Counted from the first letter of the stretch, positions 25,001-33,551 are shown. The stretch: 64,000 bases of DNA from Myxococcus eversor (GCF_010894455.1 NZ_JAAIXY010000015.1:62001-126000), one strand, 5' to 3'. The notes: generated by a model from the sequence alone, not told the origin. Program-made: numbers and translations.

Positions 25001-27381
25001 TGGTGTTCGCGGAGGGACAGCGGCGCTTCCTGGAGACGCTCAGTCCGTATGCGCGGCAGTTCCTTCCCACCATGCCCCGGCCGGACGTGGAGCGCGTCAG
25101 CTCCATTCCGCCCACGGTGGCGCTGGAGCAGCGCACCTCGCGCGCGGGTGGCACCAGCACGGTGGCCACCGTCACCGAGGTGGCCCACTACCTGCGCCTG
25201 CTGTTCGCCAAGCTGGGCGAGCCGCACTGCCCCAAGGACGACACGCCCATCACCTCCCTCTCCCCGGAGCTGCTCTTCGCGCAGCTCACCGCGATGAAGG
25301 GGGACGGGACGGTGCTGGCGCCCGCGGTGCGCTCGCGCAAGGGCACGTACCTGGATGTCTTCACGGCCGCCGCGCGCGGGGGCATCACCACGGCCATCGT
25401 CGACGGGGAGCTTGCGTCCACGGATGACCCGCCGCGCCTGGCGAAGACGCGCGAGCACGACATCGACCTCGTCATGTACGAGGGCAAGCTCTCCAAGCTG
25501 CCGCGCGACGTGTTCGACAAGGCGCTGGGCTGGGGGCAGGGCGCGCTGAAGCTGCGCGCGTCGAAGGGCGAGACGCTGCTGTCCACCGAGCGCACCTGCC
25601 CGAAGTGCGGCACCGCCGTGCCGGAGTTGGACCCTCGCTGGTTCTCCTTCAACACGAAGCAGGGCCGCTGCGACTCGTGCGAGGGCACGGGCGTGCAGGG
25701 CGGGCCGGCGGCGCAGGCCGAGGGCGAGACGGCGCCGTGCCGCGCGTGCGGTGGCAGCCGGTTGGACCCGGTGCCTCGCGGCGTGCGGCTGGAAGGGGCG
25801 CGCTACCACGAGGTGGTGAAGCAGTCCGTGGCGTCCGCGCTGGAACGCGTGAAGGGCTGGAAGTTCAAGGGCGACCGCGCGCTGTTGGGCGAGCCGTCCC
25901 GGCAAGAGCTCTTGCGGCGCATGGAGTTCCTGGAGCGCGTGGGCCTGGGCTACCTGTCCCTGGACCGCAACGCGGCCACGCTGTCGGGCGGAGAGATGCA
26001 GCGCCTGCGGTTGTCGGCGCAGCTCGGCGCGGGCCTGACCGGGGCGATGTACGTGCTGGATGAGCCCACCATCGGCCTGCATCCGCGCGACACCCACCGC
26101 CTGCTCGACAACCTGCGCGCGCTGGTGAACACGGGTTCCACGGTGCTGGTGGTGGAGCACGACTCGGACACCATCCGCGCCGCGGACCACCTGCTCGACC
26201 TGGGGCCCACCGGTGGACGGGGTGGCGGACGCATCCTCGCGGAGGGACCTCCGGACGTGGTGCTGCAGAGCGACTCCCCCACGGCGCGGGCGCTGCGTGA
26301 GGCGCAGGTGCGGCCTCCCTCCGGACGTGGAGAACCGAAGCATTGGTTGGAGCTGAAGGGCGCGCGCGCCAACAACCTGAAGCGCGTGGACCTGCGGCTG
26401 CCCCTGGGCCGGCTCAACGTCGTCAGCGGCGTGTCGGGCTCCGGCAAGAGCACGCTGATTCGCCAGGTCCTGTACCCGGCGCTGCGCGAGGCGCTGGAGC
26501 TGGTGTCCTCGAAGCCGGGGCCCTTCGAGTCGCTGAAGGGCGTGGACCCGGTGAAGCGGGTGATGTCGGTGGACCAGTCGCCCATCGGTCGCACGCCGCG
26601 CTCGGTGCCGGCGACGTTCCTGGGCATCTGGGACGAGCTGCGGCGGGCCTTCGCCGCGACGCCCGAGGCCAAGATTCGGGGCTTCTCCGCCGCGCGCTTC
26701 TCCTTCAACACCGCCGCGGGTGGCCGGTGCACCGCGTGCGAGGGACAGGGCTCCATCTCCCACGAGATGTCCTTCCTCCCGGACGTGGTGACGCCGTGCG
26801 AGGCCTGCGGCGGCGCGCGCTTCGACGCGGCCACGCTGGAGATTCGCTACCACGGCCTGTCCGTCGGCGACGTGCTGCGGCTGTCCGCCGACGAGGCGAA
26901 GGATGTGTTCCGCTCCATCCCCAAGGTGGCCGCGCCGCTGCAATGCCTGTCGGACCTGGGCGTGGGCTACCTCCAGTTGGGGCAGGGCTCCAACACCTTG
27001 TCGGGCGGTGAGGCGCAGCGACTGAAGCTGGCCTCCGAGCTGACGGCCTCCGCGCGGCACGAGCCCACGCTGTATGTGCTCGACGAGCCGACGACGGGCC
27101 TGCACCTGGGCGACGTGGAGAAGCTCATCACCTTCCTGGGCCGGCTGGTGGACCGGGGCGACACGCTGGTGGTCATCGAGCACCACCCATCCGTCATCGG
27201 CGCGGCGGACCACGTCGTGGAGCTGGGGCCGGAGGGTGGTGACGAGGGTGGACTCATCGTCGCGGAGGGCACGCCTCGCGAGGTGGCGAAGCAGAAGACG
27301 GCCACCGGGCGGGTGCTCAAGTCACTCTTCTCGGGCGAGGCGCCTCACGCGTCGCGTCGTGGTGCGGCGGGGAGTCGGTGA
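22075..27381 (+). CDS. Double UvrA: two excinuclease ABC subunit A modules in one polypeptide
   Basis: 1768 residues, about twice a normal UvrA. Four ABC ATPase halves are complete. Walker A motifs start at residues 31, 618, 963 and 1452; LSGGE signatures at 469, 808, 1303 and 1642; Walker B D-E-P segments at about 494, 834, 1329 and 1670. Each half also has its CxxC zinc modules (for example C-P-T-C, C-E-A-C-S-G-E-G-Y-E, C-D-S-C-E-G-T-G, C-T-A-C-E-G-Q). Residues 1 to about 900 form one UvrA and about 920 to 1768 the second, in the same order, with no break in frame. UvrA recognises bulky DNA lesions and loads UvrB in nucleotide excision repair; normally it is a homodimer, so this chain could be a pre-formed pseudodimer. 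The ATG at 22075 begins directly with the UvrA N-terminal pattern. Confidence 0.92.
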   Translation: MHKTHLVGARTHNLKDLSVDLAEGELVCITGVSGAGKSSLALDTLYAEGQRRFVESFSPYARQFLERLERPPMDALEPVAAGVAVDRRAPVKSSRSTVATLADVEPYLSALFTREAMPVCPTCGVEAVRTDARVAAAALLRESPDAQALIAFPLRIADTAAFLDVRARLLKDGHHRLVVQGEVRELESLKPSEATDSAGVARVLVDRVKLSASQLSRVTQAMEDAWARSEGEAVVLVAGAEPKRVRRGLVCPKCAREFEAARPGLFSYQSPVGACAACRGFGRTIGIDWDKVIPNPALSLSEGAIRPWSGASTEWERGMLQRWCRAKGIPMDAPWGTLTPAQQESVLQGAGDYDEGRAYPGVRAWFRWMEGRTYKMHVRVLLARYRAYSLCASCGGARLNEQARAYRVGGLDLPGWHGLELTEAVTRLEALRTTTGQGELARRELSGRLSYLKRVGLGYLTLDRQARTLSGGEAQRVSLTAALGTSLTGSLFVLDEPTVGLHPGDVPPLTEAIAELAERGNIALVIEHDPLVIRSAHRVLELGPGAGREGGRLCFDGTPEALAKRKDLPTGRLLAGTGESSRTPRAKTGSIEVRGAREHNLKALSVSVPLGVLCAVTGPSGSGKSTLVDEVLYRHLARRLGVKDVEAPGAVDALEGAEAVKSITFVDQSPLGRTSRGNAATYTKAWDRLRERFAAEPDAQVRGLTPAHFSFNVDKGRCEACSGEGYETVEMQFLADVALLCAVCRGRRFKEEVLAVRHQGFSVAQVLEMTVSEVLQHFGSDTALHRALGPVARLGLGYLPLGQPLSTLSGGEAQRLKLARALASESKGSLFLIDEPSAGLHAEDVRHVIDALHALVDRGASVIVVDHDVSVMKASDWVIDLGPVGGKDGGRLVAEGTPADVARGKGATAEALRGERKPLGRAVKLRKPGKEAAPAIEVEHAREHNLQDVSCKIPLGKMTVVTGPSGSGKSSLAFDVVFAEGQRRFLETLSPYARQFLPTMPRPDVERVSSIPPTVALEQRTSRAGGTSTVATVTEVAHYLRLLFAKLGEPHCPKDDTPITSLSPELLFAQLTAMKGDGTVLAPAVRSRKGTYLDVFTAAARGGITTAIVDGELASTDDPPRLAKTREHDIDLVMYEGKLSKLPRDVFDKALGWGQGALKLRASKGETLLSTERTCPKCGTAVPELDPRWFSFNTKQGRCDSCEGTGVQGGPAAQAEGETAPCRACGGSRLDPVPRGVRLEGARYHEVVKQSVASALERVKGWKFKGDRALLGEPSRQELLRRMEFLERVGLGYLSLDRNAATLSGGEMQRLRLSAQLGAGLTGAMYVLDEPTIGLHPRDTHRLLDNLRALVNTGSTVLVVEHDSDTIRAADHLLDLGPTGGRGGGRILAEGPPDVVLQSDSPTARALREAQVRPPSGRGEPKHWLELKGARANNLKRVDLRLPLGRLNVVSGVSGSGKSTLIRQVLYPALREALELVSSKPGPFESLKGVDPVKRVMSVDQSPIGRTPRSVPATFLGIWDELRRAFAATPEAKIRGFSAARFSFNTAAGGRCTACEGQGSISHEMSFLPDVVTPCEACGGARFDAATLEIRYHGLSVGDVLRLSADEAKDVFRSIPKVAAPLQCLSDLGVGYLQLGQGSNTLSGGEAQRLKLASELTASARHEPTLYVLDEPTTGLHLGDVEKLITFLGRLVDRGDTLVVIEHHPSVIGAADHVVELGPEGGDEGGLIVAEGTPREVAKQKTATGRVLKSLFSGEAPHASRRGAAGSR

Positions 27382-27450
27382 GGGTGGGATGTCGAAGACA
27401 GGACAGAAGGTCGTGAAACGGGGGCGGGGCTTCGGCATCCTTGCGGCCAC

Positions 27451-28047
27451 ATGAGAACCCTCCATGTAGTGACTGTCGCCACGGCGCTCCTCGTCACCCC
27501 GGCACTCGCCGGGGACACGGCGACGAAGCCCTCCACTCCCGCGAAGTCCCAGCCCCTGAGCGAGAAGAAGCCCATGTCCCTGCATGACCTGTCCGCGAAC
27601 CGTCTCGATGGCAAGGCAGAGAAGCTCTCCGACTTCCAAGGCAAGGTCCTTGTGGTCGTGAACACCGCGTCGGAGTGTGGCTACACGCCGCAGTACGCGG
27701 GCCTGGAGAAGCTGTACCAGGACTACAAGGACAAGGGCGTCGTCGTGCTGGGCTTCCCGTCCAACGACTTCGGCGGGCAGGAGCCGGGCAGCTCGGAGGA
27801 CATCAAGAAGTTTTGCGAGCTGCGCTTCAAGGTCACCTTCCCCATGTTCGAGAAGGTGGAGACGAAGGGCGCCGGCCAGTCCCCTGTCTACGCCTTCCTC
27901 GCGAAGAACCACGACGCGCCCAAGTGGAACTTCCACAAGTACGTCGTGGGCAAGGATGGCCAGGTGAAGGCGGGCTTCCCCAGCAAGGTGACGCCGGAGA
28001 GCGACGAGCTGCGCAAGGCCGTCGACGCCGCGCTCGCCCAGCCGTAG
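27451..28047 (+). CDS. Exported glutathione peroxidase family protein
   Basis: 198 residues. A signal peptide (about 1-20, ending A-L-A-G) precedes a glutathione-peroxidase fold with the peroxidatic Cys76 in N-T-A-S-E-C-G-Y-T, the G-F-P-S-N-D-F-G-G-Q-E-P motif near 107, and W-N-F-H-K-Y near 158 providing the catalytic Trp/Asn. It has Cys rather than selenocysteine, and bacterial Cys enzymes usually run on thioredoxin rather than glutathione. It would reduce peroxides in the periplasm. It follows the double-UvrA gene by 69 bases and has its own hairpin terminator. Confidence 0.88.
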   Translation: MRTLHVVTVATALLVTPALAGDTATKPSTPAKSQPLSEKKPMSLHDLSANRLDGKAEKLSDFQGKVLVVVNTASECGYTPQYAGLEKLYQDYKDKGVVVLGFPSNDFGGQEPGSSEDIKKFCELRFKVTFPMFEKVETKGAGQSPVYAFLAKNHDAPKWNFHKYVVGKDGQVKAGFPSKVTPESDELRKAVDAALAQP

Positions 28048-28065
28048 CCCTCGGCTGACTTCTCG

Positions 28066-28096
28066 CCGGCCCGGAGCAGGCATCCGCCCGGGCCGG
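28066..28096 (+). terminator. Hairpin terminator after the glutathione peroxidase gene
   Basis: Perfect 9-bp stem CCGGCCCGG / CCGGGCCGG with a 13-base loop, 18 bases after the stop. No T-run. Confidence 0.6.
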
Positions 28097-28180
28097 TGCC
28101 GTGTCGTCTGCAGGGGGTTGGCATGCGGGCCTCCAGGGGGCCACCGTCGTGGTGGACGTGGCCCTTGAGGAGGGAGCTGC

Positions 28181-29191
28181 ATGGCCATCGCGTCGATACC
28201 TGGATTGAGCTCGCGGGAGGAGGCGTGGCCCGCGCTTCCCTTCGCGGAGTGGAAGGACACCTATGCCACGTTGCACCGGTACACCCAGGTGCTCGGCAAG
28301 GTGCGGCTGGCGCTGACGCCACCGGAGAACCACTGGTGGAACGTGTCGTTCCGTGTGACGGCCAGGGGCCTGACGACGACGCTCATCCCCTACGGCAACG
28401 GGGGCTTCGAGGTGGACTTCGACTTCCTCGCCAGCGAGCTGCGCTTCCTGACGAGTCGGGGCGACGTGCGAGTCATGGAGCTGACGTCTCGCCCGGTGGC
28501 GGAGTTCTACCGGGACGTCATGGCCACGCTGCGCTCGCTGGGAATCGAAGTGAGCATCTGGGAGCAGCCGGTGGAGATACCGGACGACACCACGCCGTTC
28601 AGTCAGGACAGGCAGCACGACACCTATGTGGCCGAGCATGCCCAGCGCTGGTGGAGGGCCCTGCTCCAAGCGGACCTGGTGCTGAAGGAGTTCCGGTCGC
28701 GCTTCACCGGCAAGTGCAGTCCGGTGCAGTTCTTCTGGGGGAGCTTCGACCTGGCGGTGACGCGCTTCGGCGGTCGGCCCGCGCCGGTGAGGGAAGGCGC
28801 GGACGCGGTGACGGCCGAGGCGTACTGCGAGGAGGTCTGCAGCGCGGGCTTCTGGCCCGGCACCGAGGCACTGGGAGGCGCGGCCTTCTATTGCTACGCC
28901 GCGCCAGAGCCGACGGGCTTCTCCGCCGCGCGTGTGGAGCCGCCGGAGGGGGGGTATGACCCGGGGCTCAAGGAGTTCCTGTTGCCCTACGAGTCAGTGC
29001 GCCGTTCGAAGGACCCCCGGGCGTATCTGCTCGAGTTCCTCCAGACGTCCTATGCCGCGTGCGCGGACCTGGGGAAGTGGGACCGGGCTCGGCTGGAAAG
29101 GCCGCTCATCATCCCCGAGAGCCTGAAGGCGGCCCGGGGCGTCGGCGGGGGCACGGAGGCCGAGCAGCCCACCATTGATACGCACGTGTGA
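28181..29191 (+). CDS. DUF5996 family protein
   Basis: 336 residues, soluble, no signal peptide. Matches the DUF5996 pattern: W-P-A-L-P-F-A-E-W-K-D-T-Y-A-T-L-H near residue 16, N-H-W-W-N-V-S-F near 49, G-F-E-V-D-F-D-F near 74, and F-F-W-G-S-F-D-L-A-V-T-R-F near 184. Family members are widespread in soil bacteria and have no assigned activity. ATG 28181 has GGAGG about 10 bases before it. It converges on the ADP-ribosylglycohydrolase gene. Confidence 0.82.
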   Translation: MAIASIPGLSSREEAWPALPFAEWKDTYATLHRYTQVLGKVRLALTPPENHWWNVSFRVTARGLTTTLIPYGNGGFEVDFDFLASELRFLTSRGDVRVMELTSRPVAEFYRDVMATLRSLGIEVSIWEQPVEIPDDTTPFSQDRQHDTYVAEHAQRWWRALLQADLVLKEFRSRFTGKCSPVQFFWGSFDLAVTRFGGRPAPVREGADAVTAEAYCEEVCSAGFWPGTEALGGAAFYCYAAPEPTGFSAARVEPPEGGYDPGLKEFLLPYESVRRSKDPRAYLLEFLQTSYAACADLGKWDRARLERPLIIPESLKAARGVGGGTEAEQPTIDTHV

Positions 29192-29241
29192 GCGGCGGAG
29201 GTGGAGCGGACCGCCGCGTGTTCACGAGTGCCCTGCTCGGA

Positions 29242-29259
29242 GCCTCCCAGACAGGAGGC
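29242..29259. terminator. Short bidirectional hairpin between convergent genes
   Basis: GCCTCC / GGAGGC, 6-bp perfect stem with a 6-base loop, in the 96-base gap between genes ending at 29191 and 29288. Confidence 0.4.
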
Positions 29260-29287
29260 CTGGGCATGCGTGTCGGGGACGAGGCGC

Positions 29288-30373
29288 TCAGTAGGGCGGC
29301 AGCAAGCGGCGAAGGCCGTGCGCCAGCACGATGGCGAGGACCCCCAGGTTGCGGGGAAGCAGCCCAGGCCAGAAGAGGGCGAGCGGGCCAGTCCTCTCGA
29401 CAGGAGGCTCGCCGGCTGGAAACTGCCGCGCCAGGCGCTCGGCGAGCGTGCGCATCCACTGCGTGGAGCGGGGCCACTCGGCGACTCCGTCCAACCATGC
29501 GGGAGGAATGGCGCCCGCGCCAACGGTGGCTCCGAGCATGCCTCCCACGATGGCGCCCACCGTGTCCGTGTCTCCGCCGAGCAGGATGACCTCCTCCACC
29601 GCGCGAGGGAGGTTGTCCGGATGGAGCAGCCACGCATAGAGCGCCACGGGCACCGTGTGCATGACATAGCCCGTGACACCACGCTCCAACCCGAGTGACT
29701 GGGCGAGCTCCACGAGTGACGCACCTCGTGACAGGTGAGCGCTCAGTGTGTCGAGCACCGCATGGAACTCGGCGGTGGTGGTGGCCTCGCGCAGCATCCG
29801 CAGCGCGGCCGCCGAGTCCTTCACGCCTTCGGGCCCATGCAGCGCGCCATACGCGGCGGCCCGTGCGACGAGTCGCGCTCCATCCTCGGCCCGAGGGTCT
29901 CGATGTGTCAGCCGTGTGGAGGCGCGCACGAAGGCATCGAGCCGCTCCGGTTGCGTGGCGAGACAGGCTCCCAGCAGAGGAGCGCGCATCGCGGGGCCAT
30001 TGCCCGCGGAGACGACGCCACTGCTCTCGGGAGAGAAGCCGAGCCAGAGCTTCGCGATGGCGCGCACCGTCGCCCAGCCGATGCCCGCTGGCAGCGCGAG
30101 GAACCACCCGCGCAGTCGCCACCCCAGGTCGCGAGCGAAGAGCGATGCGTCCTCGGGCTGCGCGAGGAGCGCCTGGCCCGTCATGCACGCGTGCTCCGTG
30201 TCATCACTCGCGAAGCCTCGGCCGAGCACGAGCCTGTGTCGTAGCGGCGCGCCGCCGAACATGCGGAGCGCCCGTCGCGGGCCGAGCCCTTCTCGGGGCA
30301 GTCCCAGGGCATCTCCCACGAGGGTTCCCAGCAAGGCACCGGTGACGAGGTCCTGACGCGAGCGCGGGTCCAT
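29288..30373 (-). CDS. ADP-ribosylglycohydrolase family protein
   Basis: 361 residues. The family pattern runs through the protein: G-A-L-L-G-T-L-V-G-D-A-L-G-L-P near residue 13, S-D-D-T-E-H near 56 (first metal-binding acidic cluster), G-N-G-P-A-M-R-A near 125, H-R-D-P-R-A near 160, and G-G-D-T-D-T-V-G-A-I near 285 (second acidic cluster). These enzymes use two Mg or Mn ions to remove ADP-ribose from proteins or small molecules. The start at ATG 30373 is set by where similarity begins; the upstream open frame has no match. Confidence 0.88.
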   Translation of the reverse strand: MDPRSRQDLVTGALLGTLVGDALGLPREGLGPRRALRMFGGAPLRHRLVLGRGFASDDTEHACMTGQALLAQPEDASLFARDLGWRLRGWFLALPAGIGWATVRAIAKLWLGFSPESSGVVSAGNGPAMRAPLLGACLATQPERLDAFVRASTRLTHRDPRAEDGARLVARAAAYGALHGPEGVKDSAAALRMLREATTTAEFHAVLDTLSAHLSRGASLVELAQSLGLERGVTGYVMHTVPVALYAWLLHPDNLPRAVEEVILLGGDTDTVGAIVGGMLGATVGAGAIPPAWLDGVAEWPRSTQWMRTLAERLARQFPAGEPPVERTGPLALFWPGLLPRNLGVLAIVLAHGLRRLLPPY

Positions 30374-30524
30374 GGCTGGGACGAATGCAATCACGAAGCC
30401 CGCCCTGCACAGAGGAGATTCCCAACCTCGGCGCGAGGTCCGCCTGACAGATTGGCAAGGCTCGTCGACCGGTGGCGTCAGGATGTCGAGGCTGCGTGCT
30501 GAATGCGCTGCCACCGCGCTCCGC

Positions 30525-31667
30525 TCAGCCCATGCGTCCACGCCATGCACGCGTGAGCAGGAAGGCGACGGCGATGGCTCCCACCACGCCTAGCAACGTC
30601 AGCCCCAGCAGCCACAGGAAGACGCGGTCCACCAGCGTGGCCGCGCGTTGGAAGGCGTGGTCCACCAGCCCGTAGCCCATGCGCTCGCCCTGCTGCATCG
30701 TCTCCACGCGCTCGGTGTGGAGCGCGGAGAGGATGGCCTGCCGCTCTCCCCTCACGTCCACCATGAGCGCCTGTCGCTCCGATTCGATGAAGTGCTGGAG
30801 CGCCTCCCTGCCCGCATCGAGCGCGTTCAGCACGGCGGTCCGCTCCCGGGCCACCAGCGCGGGAGTCCCCGCCGCCAGCCCTCCGAACTGGTCCAGCGTG
30901 TCCACCACGCGCTCCAGGTCCTTCATCGCTTCCTGAGCGGGGAGCATCTGCAGGGCCTCCTGCGCCATCGACTCCACCTGCCAGCGGGCCTGGCGGGGGA
31001 GGGATGCGGCGTAGAGGTCCACGCGCGCGGTGATGTCCCGCACGTCCTCCACCAGCGCCCCCGCGGTCGCCCTCGCGCTGAGCCCGGACTGGGACGTCAC
31101 GTCCGAGAGCAGCCCCACGGTGGACACCCGCGCGACGAGCGAGCCCACGAGCGGGTTCTTCGCGGCCCACTCATGGACGAGTTTGTGCGCGGGGGACACG
31201 TCCTCCCTGCCGGACACGTCCTTCCACAGCGCCTCCACCTCGGCCTCCTGCTCGCGCAACATCCGCTCGGCCTTGGCTGTCACTTCCGGCGTCGCACCGG
31301 CGCTCACGGCCCACTCAGGGAGCGCGAGCTCGAGCTGCGCGAGCAGGGCCCACGCATCCACCAGCGCCGCCACGGGGTCGGGCTGGAGCAGCGCGGCCTG
31401 CATGGCCGGCACGGAGTTGATCTTGAACGTGGTCATCGCCGCGCGCACGGACTCGGAGCCCGAGCGCGCCGCGATTTCATCCGCGGAGACCTCCAGCAGC
31501 CCGGAGAAGCGCCGCGCCATGTCCCTCACCCGGGTGCGCAGGGCCTCCACCGACAAGTCCGAGCGGCCCACGCGCCGCACCAGCTCCGAGCGCGGCGCCG
31601 AGACGGCGCAACCGTCAAGGCAGGCGAGCAGCAAGAGGCAGCCGGCGATTCGGCGGAGACGGGACAT
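30525..31667 (-). CDS. Lipoprotein with long helical region and C-terminal membrane helix
   Basis: 380 residues. A lipoprotein signal peptide ends at the lipobox L-D-G-C near residue 20. Most of the rest is predicted alpha-helical and rich in Ala, Glu, Arg, with coiled-coil-like segments between about 130 and 330. A hydrophobic helix near residues 348-370 is followed by R-A-W-R-G-R. It is therefore tethered at both ends, to a membrane by lipid and to the inner membrane by the helix. I do not recognise a family. It lies downstream of the DUF4136 lipoprotein gene, but a strong hairpin separates them. Confidence 0.7.
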   Translation of the reverse strand: MSRLRRIAGCLLLLACLDGCAVSAPRSELVRRVGRSDLSVEALRTRVRDMARRFSGLLEVSADEIAARSGSESVRAAMTTFKINSVPAMQAALLQPDPVAALVDAWALLAQLELALPEWAVSAGATPEVTAKAERMLREQEAEVEALWKDVSGREDVSPAHKLVHEWAAKNPLVGSLVARVSTVGLLSDVTSQSGLSARATAGALVEDVRDITARVDLYAASLPRQARWQVESMAQEALQMLPAQEAMKDLERVVDTLDQFGGLAAGTPALVARERTAVLNALDAGREALQHFIESERQALMVDVRGERQAILSALHTERVETMQQGERMGYGLVDHAFQRAATLVDRVFLWLLGLTLLGVVGAIAVAFLLTRAWRGRMG

Positions 31668-31726
31668 GGAGCCCGCGCAAGCTGCTCACGTCCGCCCGCT
31701 CCGACGACTCTGCTCCGGGGACAAGC

Positions 31727-31774
31727 CCGTGTCCGGCGCCTGACGCTCCCATACGTCGGTGGCGCCGGACACGG
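31727..31774 (-). terminator. Strong hairpin terminator after the DUF4136 gene
   Basis: Perfect 14-bp stem (31727-31740 with 31761-31774, GGCGCCGGACACGG as the minus-strand complement) and a 20-base loop, beginning 10 bases after the stop codon. Confidence 0.65.
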
Positions 31775-31784
31775 ACCCCGCACG

Positions 31785-32375
31785 TCACTTCTTGCCCGGC
31801 TTCGGCGGGAAGCGCTCCAGAATCTCCGTCACGGACTTGGTGATCTTCGCCTGCTGCTTCTCCGCCTGGGCGCTTTCGTTGACCTCCGACTGCGCCTGCC
31901 CGCGCCAGACGAGCTTCTTGGACTTCGCGTCGACGATGTCGAGCAGGAGGGTGCCCTGCTCGTACTCCCGCACATACGTCTCGGGCGCGCCCATGACGAC
32001 GGGCCCACCGCCGTAGAACGGATCCCACAGCGGGTCGTAGGGATAGCCGTAGTAGGCGTTGACGGTGTCCGCTTCAATCTTGTTGTCGATGGCCCCATGC
32101 CAGCCGATGAGGAAGTCGGGGTTCGCCCCCGCCTCCACCTTCTGGTAGCCGTGAGACTGCAGGTAGTCGTCGGCCGCGCGCTGCACCTCGGCACCGACGA
32201 TGGGGTTGTAGACCCGCTTGTCGCTCCCCTCCGGTTGCGGGAGCCACGCATAGGTCTTGTAGCCGTCGAGCTGCTGGACGGCGCCTGGGTCGTAGTTGCT
32301 GCTCACGTCGATGCTCGCGCAGGCCGTGAGGGCCAGGCCCATCAACAGGGGCGCGAGTCGGGGCAGTAGACGCAT
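31785..32375 (-). CDS. DUF4136 lipoprotein
   Basis: 196 residues. Lipoprotein signal with lipobox L-T-A-C at about 16-19. The DUF4136 pattern is visible in Y-D-P-G-A-V-Q-Q-L-D-G-Y-K-T-Y-A-W-L near 28-45, Y-x-K-V-E-A-x-A-N-P-D-F-L-I-G-W-H near 78-93, and G-T-L-L-L-D-I-V-D-A-K-S-K-K-L-V-W-R-G near 140-158. Members are outer-membrane or periplasmic lipoproteins of unknown function. ATG 32375 has AGGAGG 7-8 bases upstream. It lies 127 bases downstream of the Spy-like gene of the sigma-factor operon, so read-through from it is possible. Confidence 0.82.
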   Translation of the reverse strand: MRLLPRLAPLLMGLALTACASIDVSSNYDPGAVQQLDGYKTYAWLPQPEGSDKRVYNPIVGAEVQRAADDYLQSHGYQKVEAGANPDFLIGWHGAIDNKIEADTVNAYYGYPYDPLWDPFYGGGPVVMGAPETYVREYEQGTLLLDIVDAKSKKLVWRGQAQSEVNESAQAEKQQAKITKSVTEILERFPPKPGKK

Positions 32376-32502
32376 GGAAGCCTCCTCGGTGGCGGCGCTC
32401 CACGCGCCGTCGGCTCCCTGACGGTAGGCACGGGGCCCATGTCGCCCATGGGGCGGCTGCCCGTCCGTCCCCGACTCCAGTCTCATCCCCCGGGGTGGGG
32501 CG

Positions 32503-33015
32503 TCAGTCGTCGCCCCGCGCATCCCCCGAGGGCTCGTGCCTCCAGAAGCTCTTGGACTTGAGTCCACCGCGCGCGAGGGCGAGCGCCAGCTTCGCCCGCT
32601 TCTCCGGAGGAAGCTCCTTGGCCAGCGCCTGATACATCTCCCGGTCCAACACGGCGATGCGCTCACGTGCCTCGAACGCACGCTGCGCGGCGGCGTCCAC
32701 CTGCGTCAGCGCCGCGCTGTCGCCTCGCGCCGCCTGATGCAGCGTGCGAGCCGCGTCGCGCACCTGCTCCCGCAAGGGGCGCCGCTTCTCGTCGAAGCCG
32801 CGCAGCGTCTCCTCCATCTTCAGCGCCTGCGCGTTGTCCAGCTCCAGCGCCTCCGACAGCGTCAGCACCTGCCGCAGCCGCAGCCGCTTCTCCAGGCGCT
32901 CCATCCGCTCGGCATCGCGAGGCCGTGGCTCCGCGCCCTGCTTGTCGCCGGGCCGGGCCAGCGCGAGGAAGGGCACGAGCACCACCGTCAACGCCACCCA
33001 CGACGTGCGAGTCAT
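32503..33015 (-). CDS. Spy/CpxP-like periplasmic heavy-metal/stress sensor-type protein
   Basis: 170 residues. A signal peptide (about 1-21, ending L-A-L-A) precedes a highly charged helical protein: R-L-E-K-R-L-R-L-R-Q-V-L-T-L-S near 45-59, then helices ending in L-P-P-E-K-R-A-K near 140. That arrangement matches the Spy/CpxP/zinc-resistance sensor group, with LTxxQ weakly kept as L-T-L-S-E. Such proteins chaperone or sense misfolded envelope proteins. ATG 33015 lies 5 bases after the anti-sigma stop; a GTG at 33024 overlapping that stop is the alternative. Third gene of the sigma operon, so probably a target or modulator of the pathway. Confidence 0.72.
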   Translation of the reverse strand: MTRTSWVALTVVLVPFLALARPGDKQGAEPRPRDAERMERLEKRLRLRQVLTLSEALELDNAQALKMEETLRGFDEKRRPLREQVRDAARTLHQAARGDSAALTQVDAAAQRAFEARERIAVLDREMYQALAKELPPEKRAKLALALARGGLKSKSFWRHEPSGDARGDD

Positions 33016-33020
33016 TGTCT

Positions 33021-33551
33021 TCACAGCATCTCTCCCAGCGGATCTTCCTCGTCCCAGCCCGCGACGTCGTCGAGGGCCTCCTCGTCTTCCAACTCGCCGC
33101 CGGACTCCAGCGGCTCCAGCCCGGCCCATGCCTCGAAGTCGGCCAGCGTGCTCGCTTCCACGGCGAGCTCCTCCGCCATCGGCGCGGCCTTGGGCTCCAG
33201 CGGGGTGCTCGGCGCCCACGGCCGGGGGATTCCTGGCACCAGGACCATCACCGCCACCGCGGCGGCGGCGGCCACCAGCGAGCCCACCGTGCGCCGTCGC
33301 AGGGCCTGGCTCGTGCGCTCGCGCTTCCATGTGCCCAGCGCGCGCTCGGGCACGGCCTCCTGGGCGACCTTCTCCGCCGTCGTCGGCGCGGGCAGCGTCA
33401 TCAGCGACAGGATTTCCACCGACGCGGCGAAGGCCTCGCGGCACCCCTCGCACGACTCCAGATGTCGGAGCAGGGGAACCGTCTCCGGCGCGTCCAGCGC
33501 CCCCGCGGCGTGCAGATCCAGCCGCGCTTCCTGGTCAGGGCATGCAGCCAT
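33021..33551 (-). CDS. Anti-sigma factor with putative zinc finger (zf-HC2)
   Basis: 176 residues. The N terminus has the anti-sigma zinc-binding pattern: C4, H14, then H30-x3-C34-x2-C37 in R-H-L-E-S-C-E-G-C. A single membrane helix at about residues 90-106 separates it from an acidic extracytoplasmic tail ending in D-E-E-D-P-L-G-E-M-L. It should hold the neighbouring ECF sigma factor at the membrane and release it on an envelope signal. The start codon shares its A with the last base of the sigma stop (TGATG), so the two are translationally coupled. Confidence 0.87.
   Translation of the reverse strand: MAACPDQEARLDLHAAGALDAPETVPLLRHLESCEGCREAFAASVEILSLMTLPAPTTAEKVAQEAVPERALGTWKRERTSQALRRRTVGSLVAAAAAVAVMVLVPGIPRPWAPSTPLEPKAAPMAEELAVEASTLADFEAWAGLEPLESGGELEDEEALDDVAGWDEEDPLGEML

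Noticed and set aside
22636..27213. A 1500-residue open frame antisense to the double UvrA gene, and similar long antisense frames over the opg operon, the collagenase and the histidine kinase
   Set aside because: High GC with GC-rich third positions leaves opposite strands free of stops. These frames have Arg/His/Gln-rich, low-information translations with no motifs, while the opposite strand encodes recognisable proteins.
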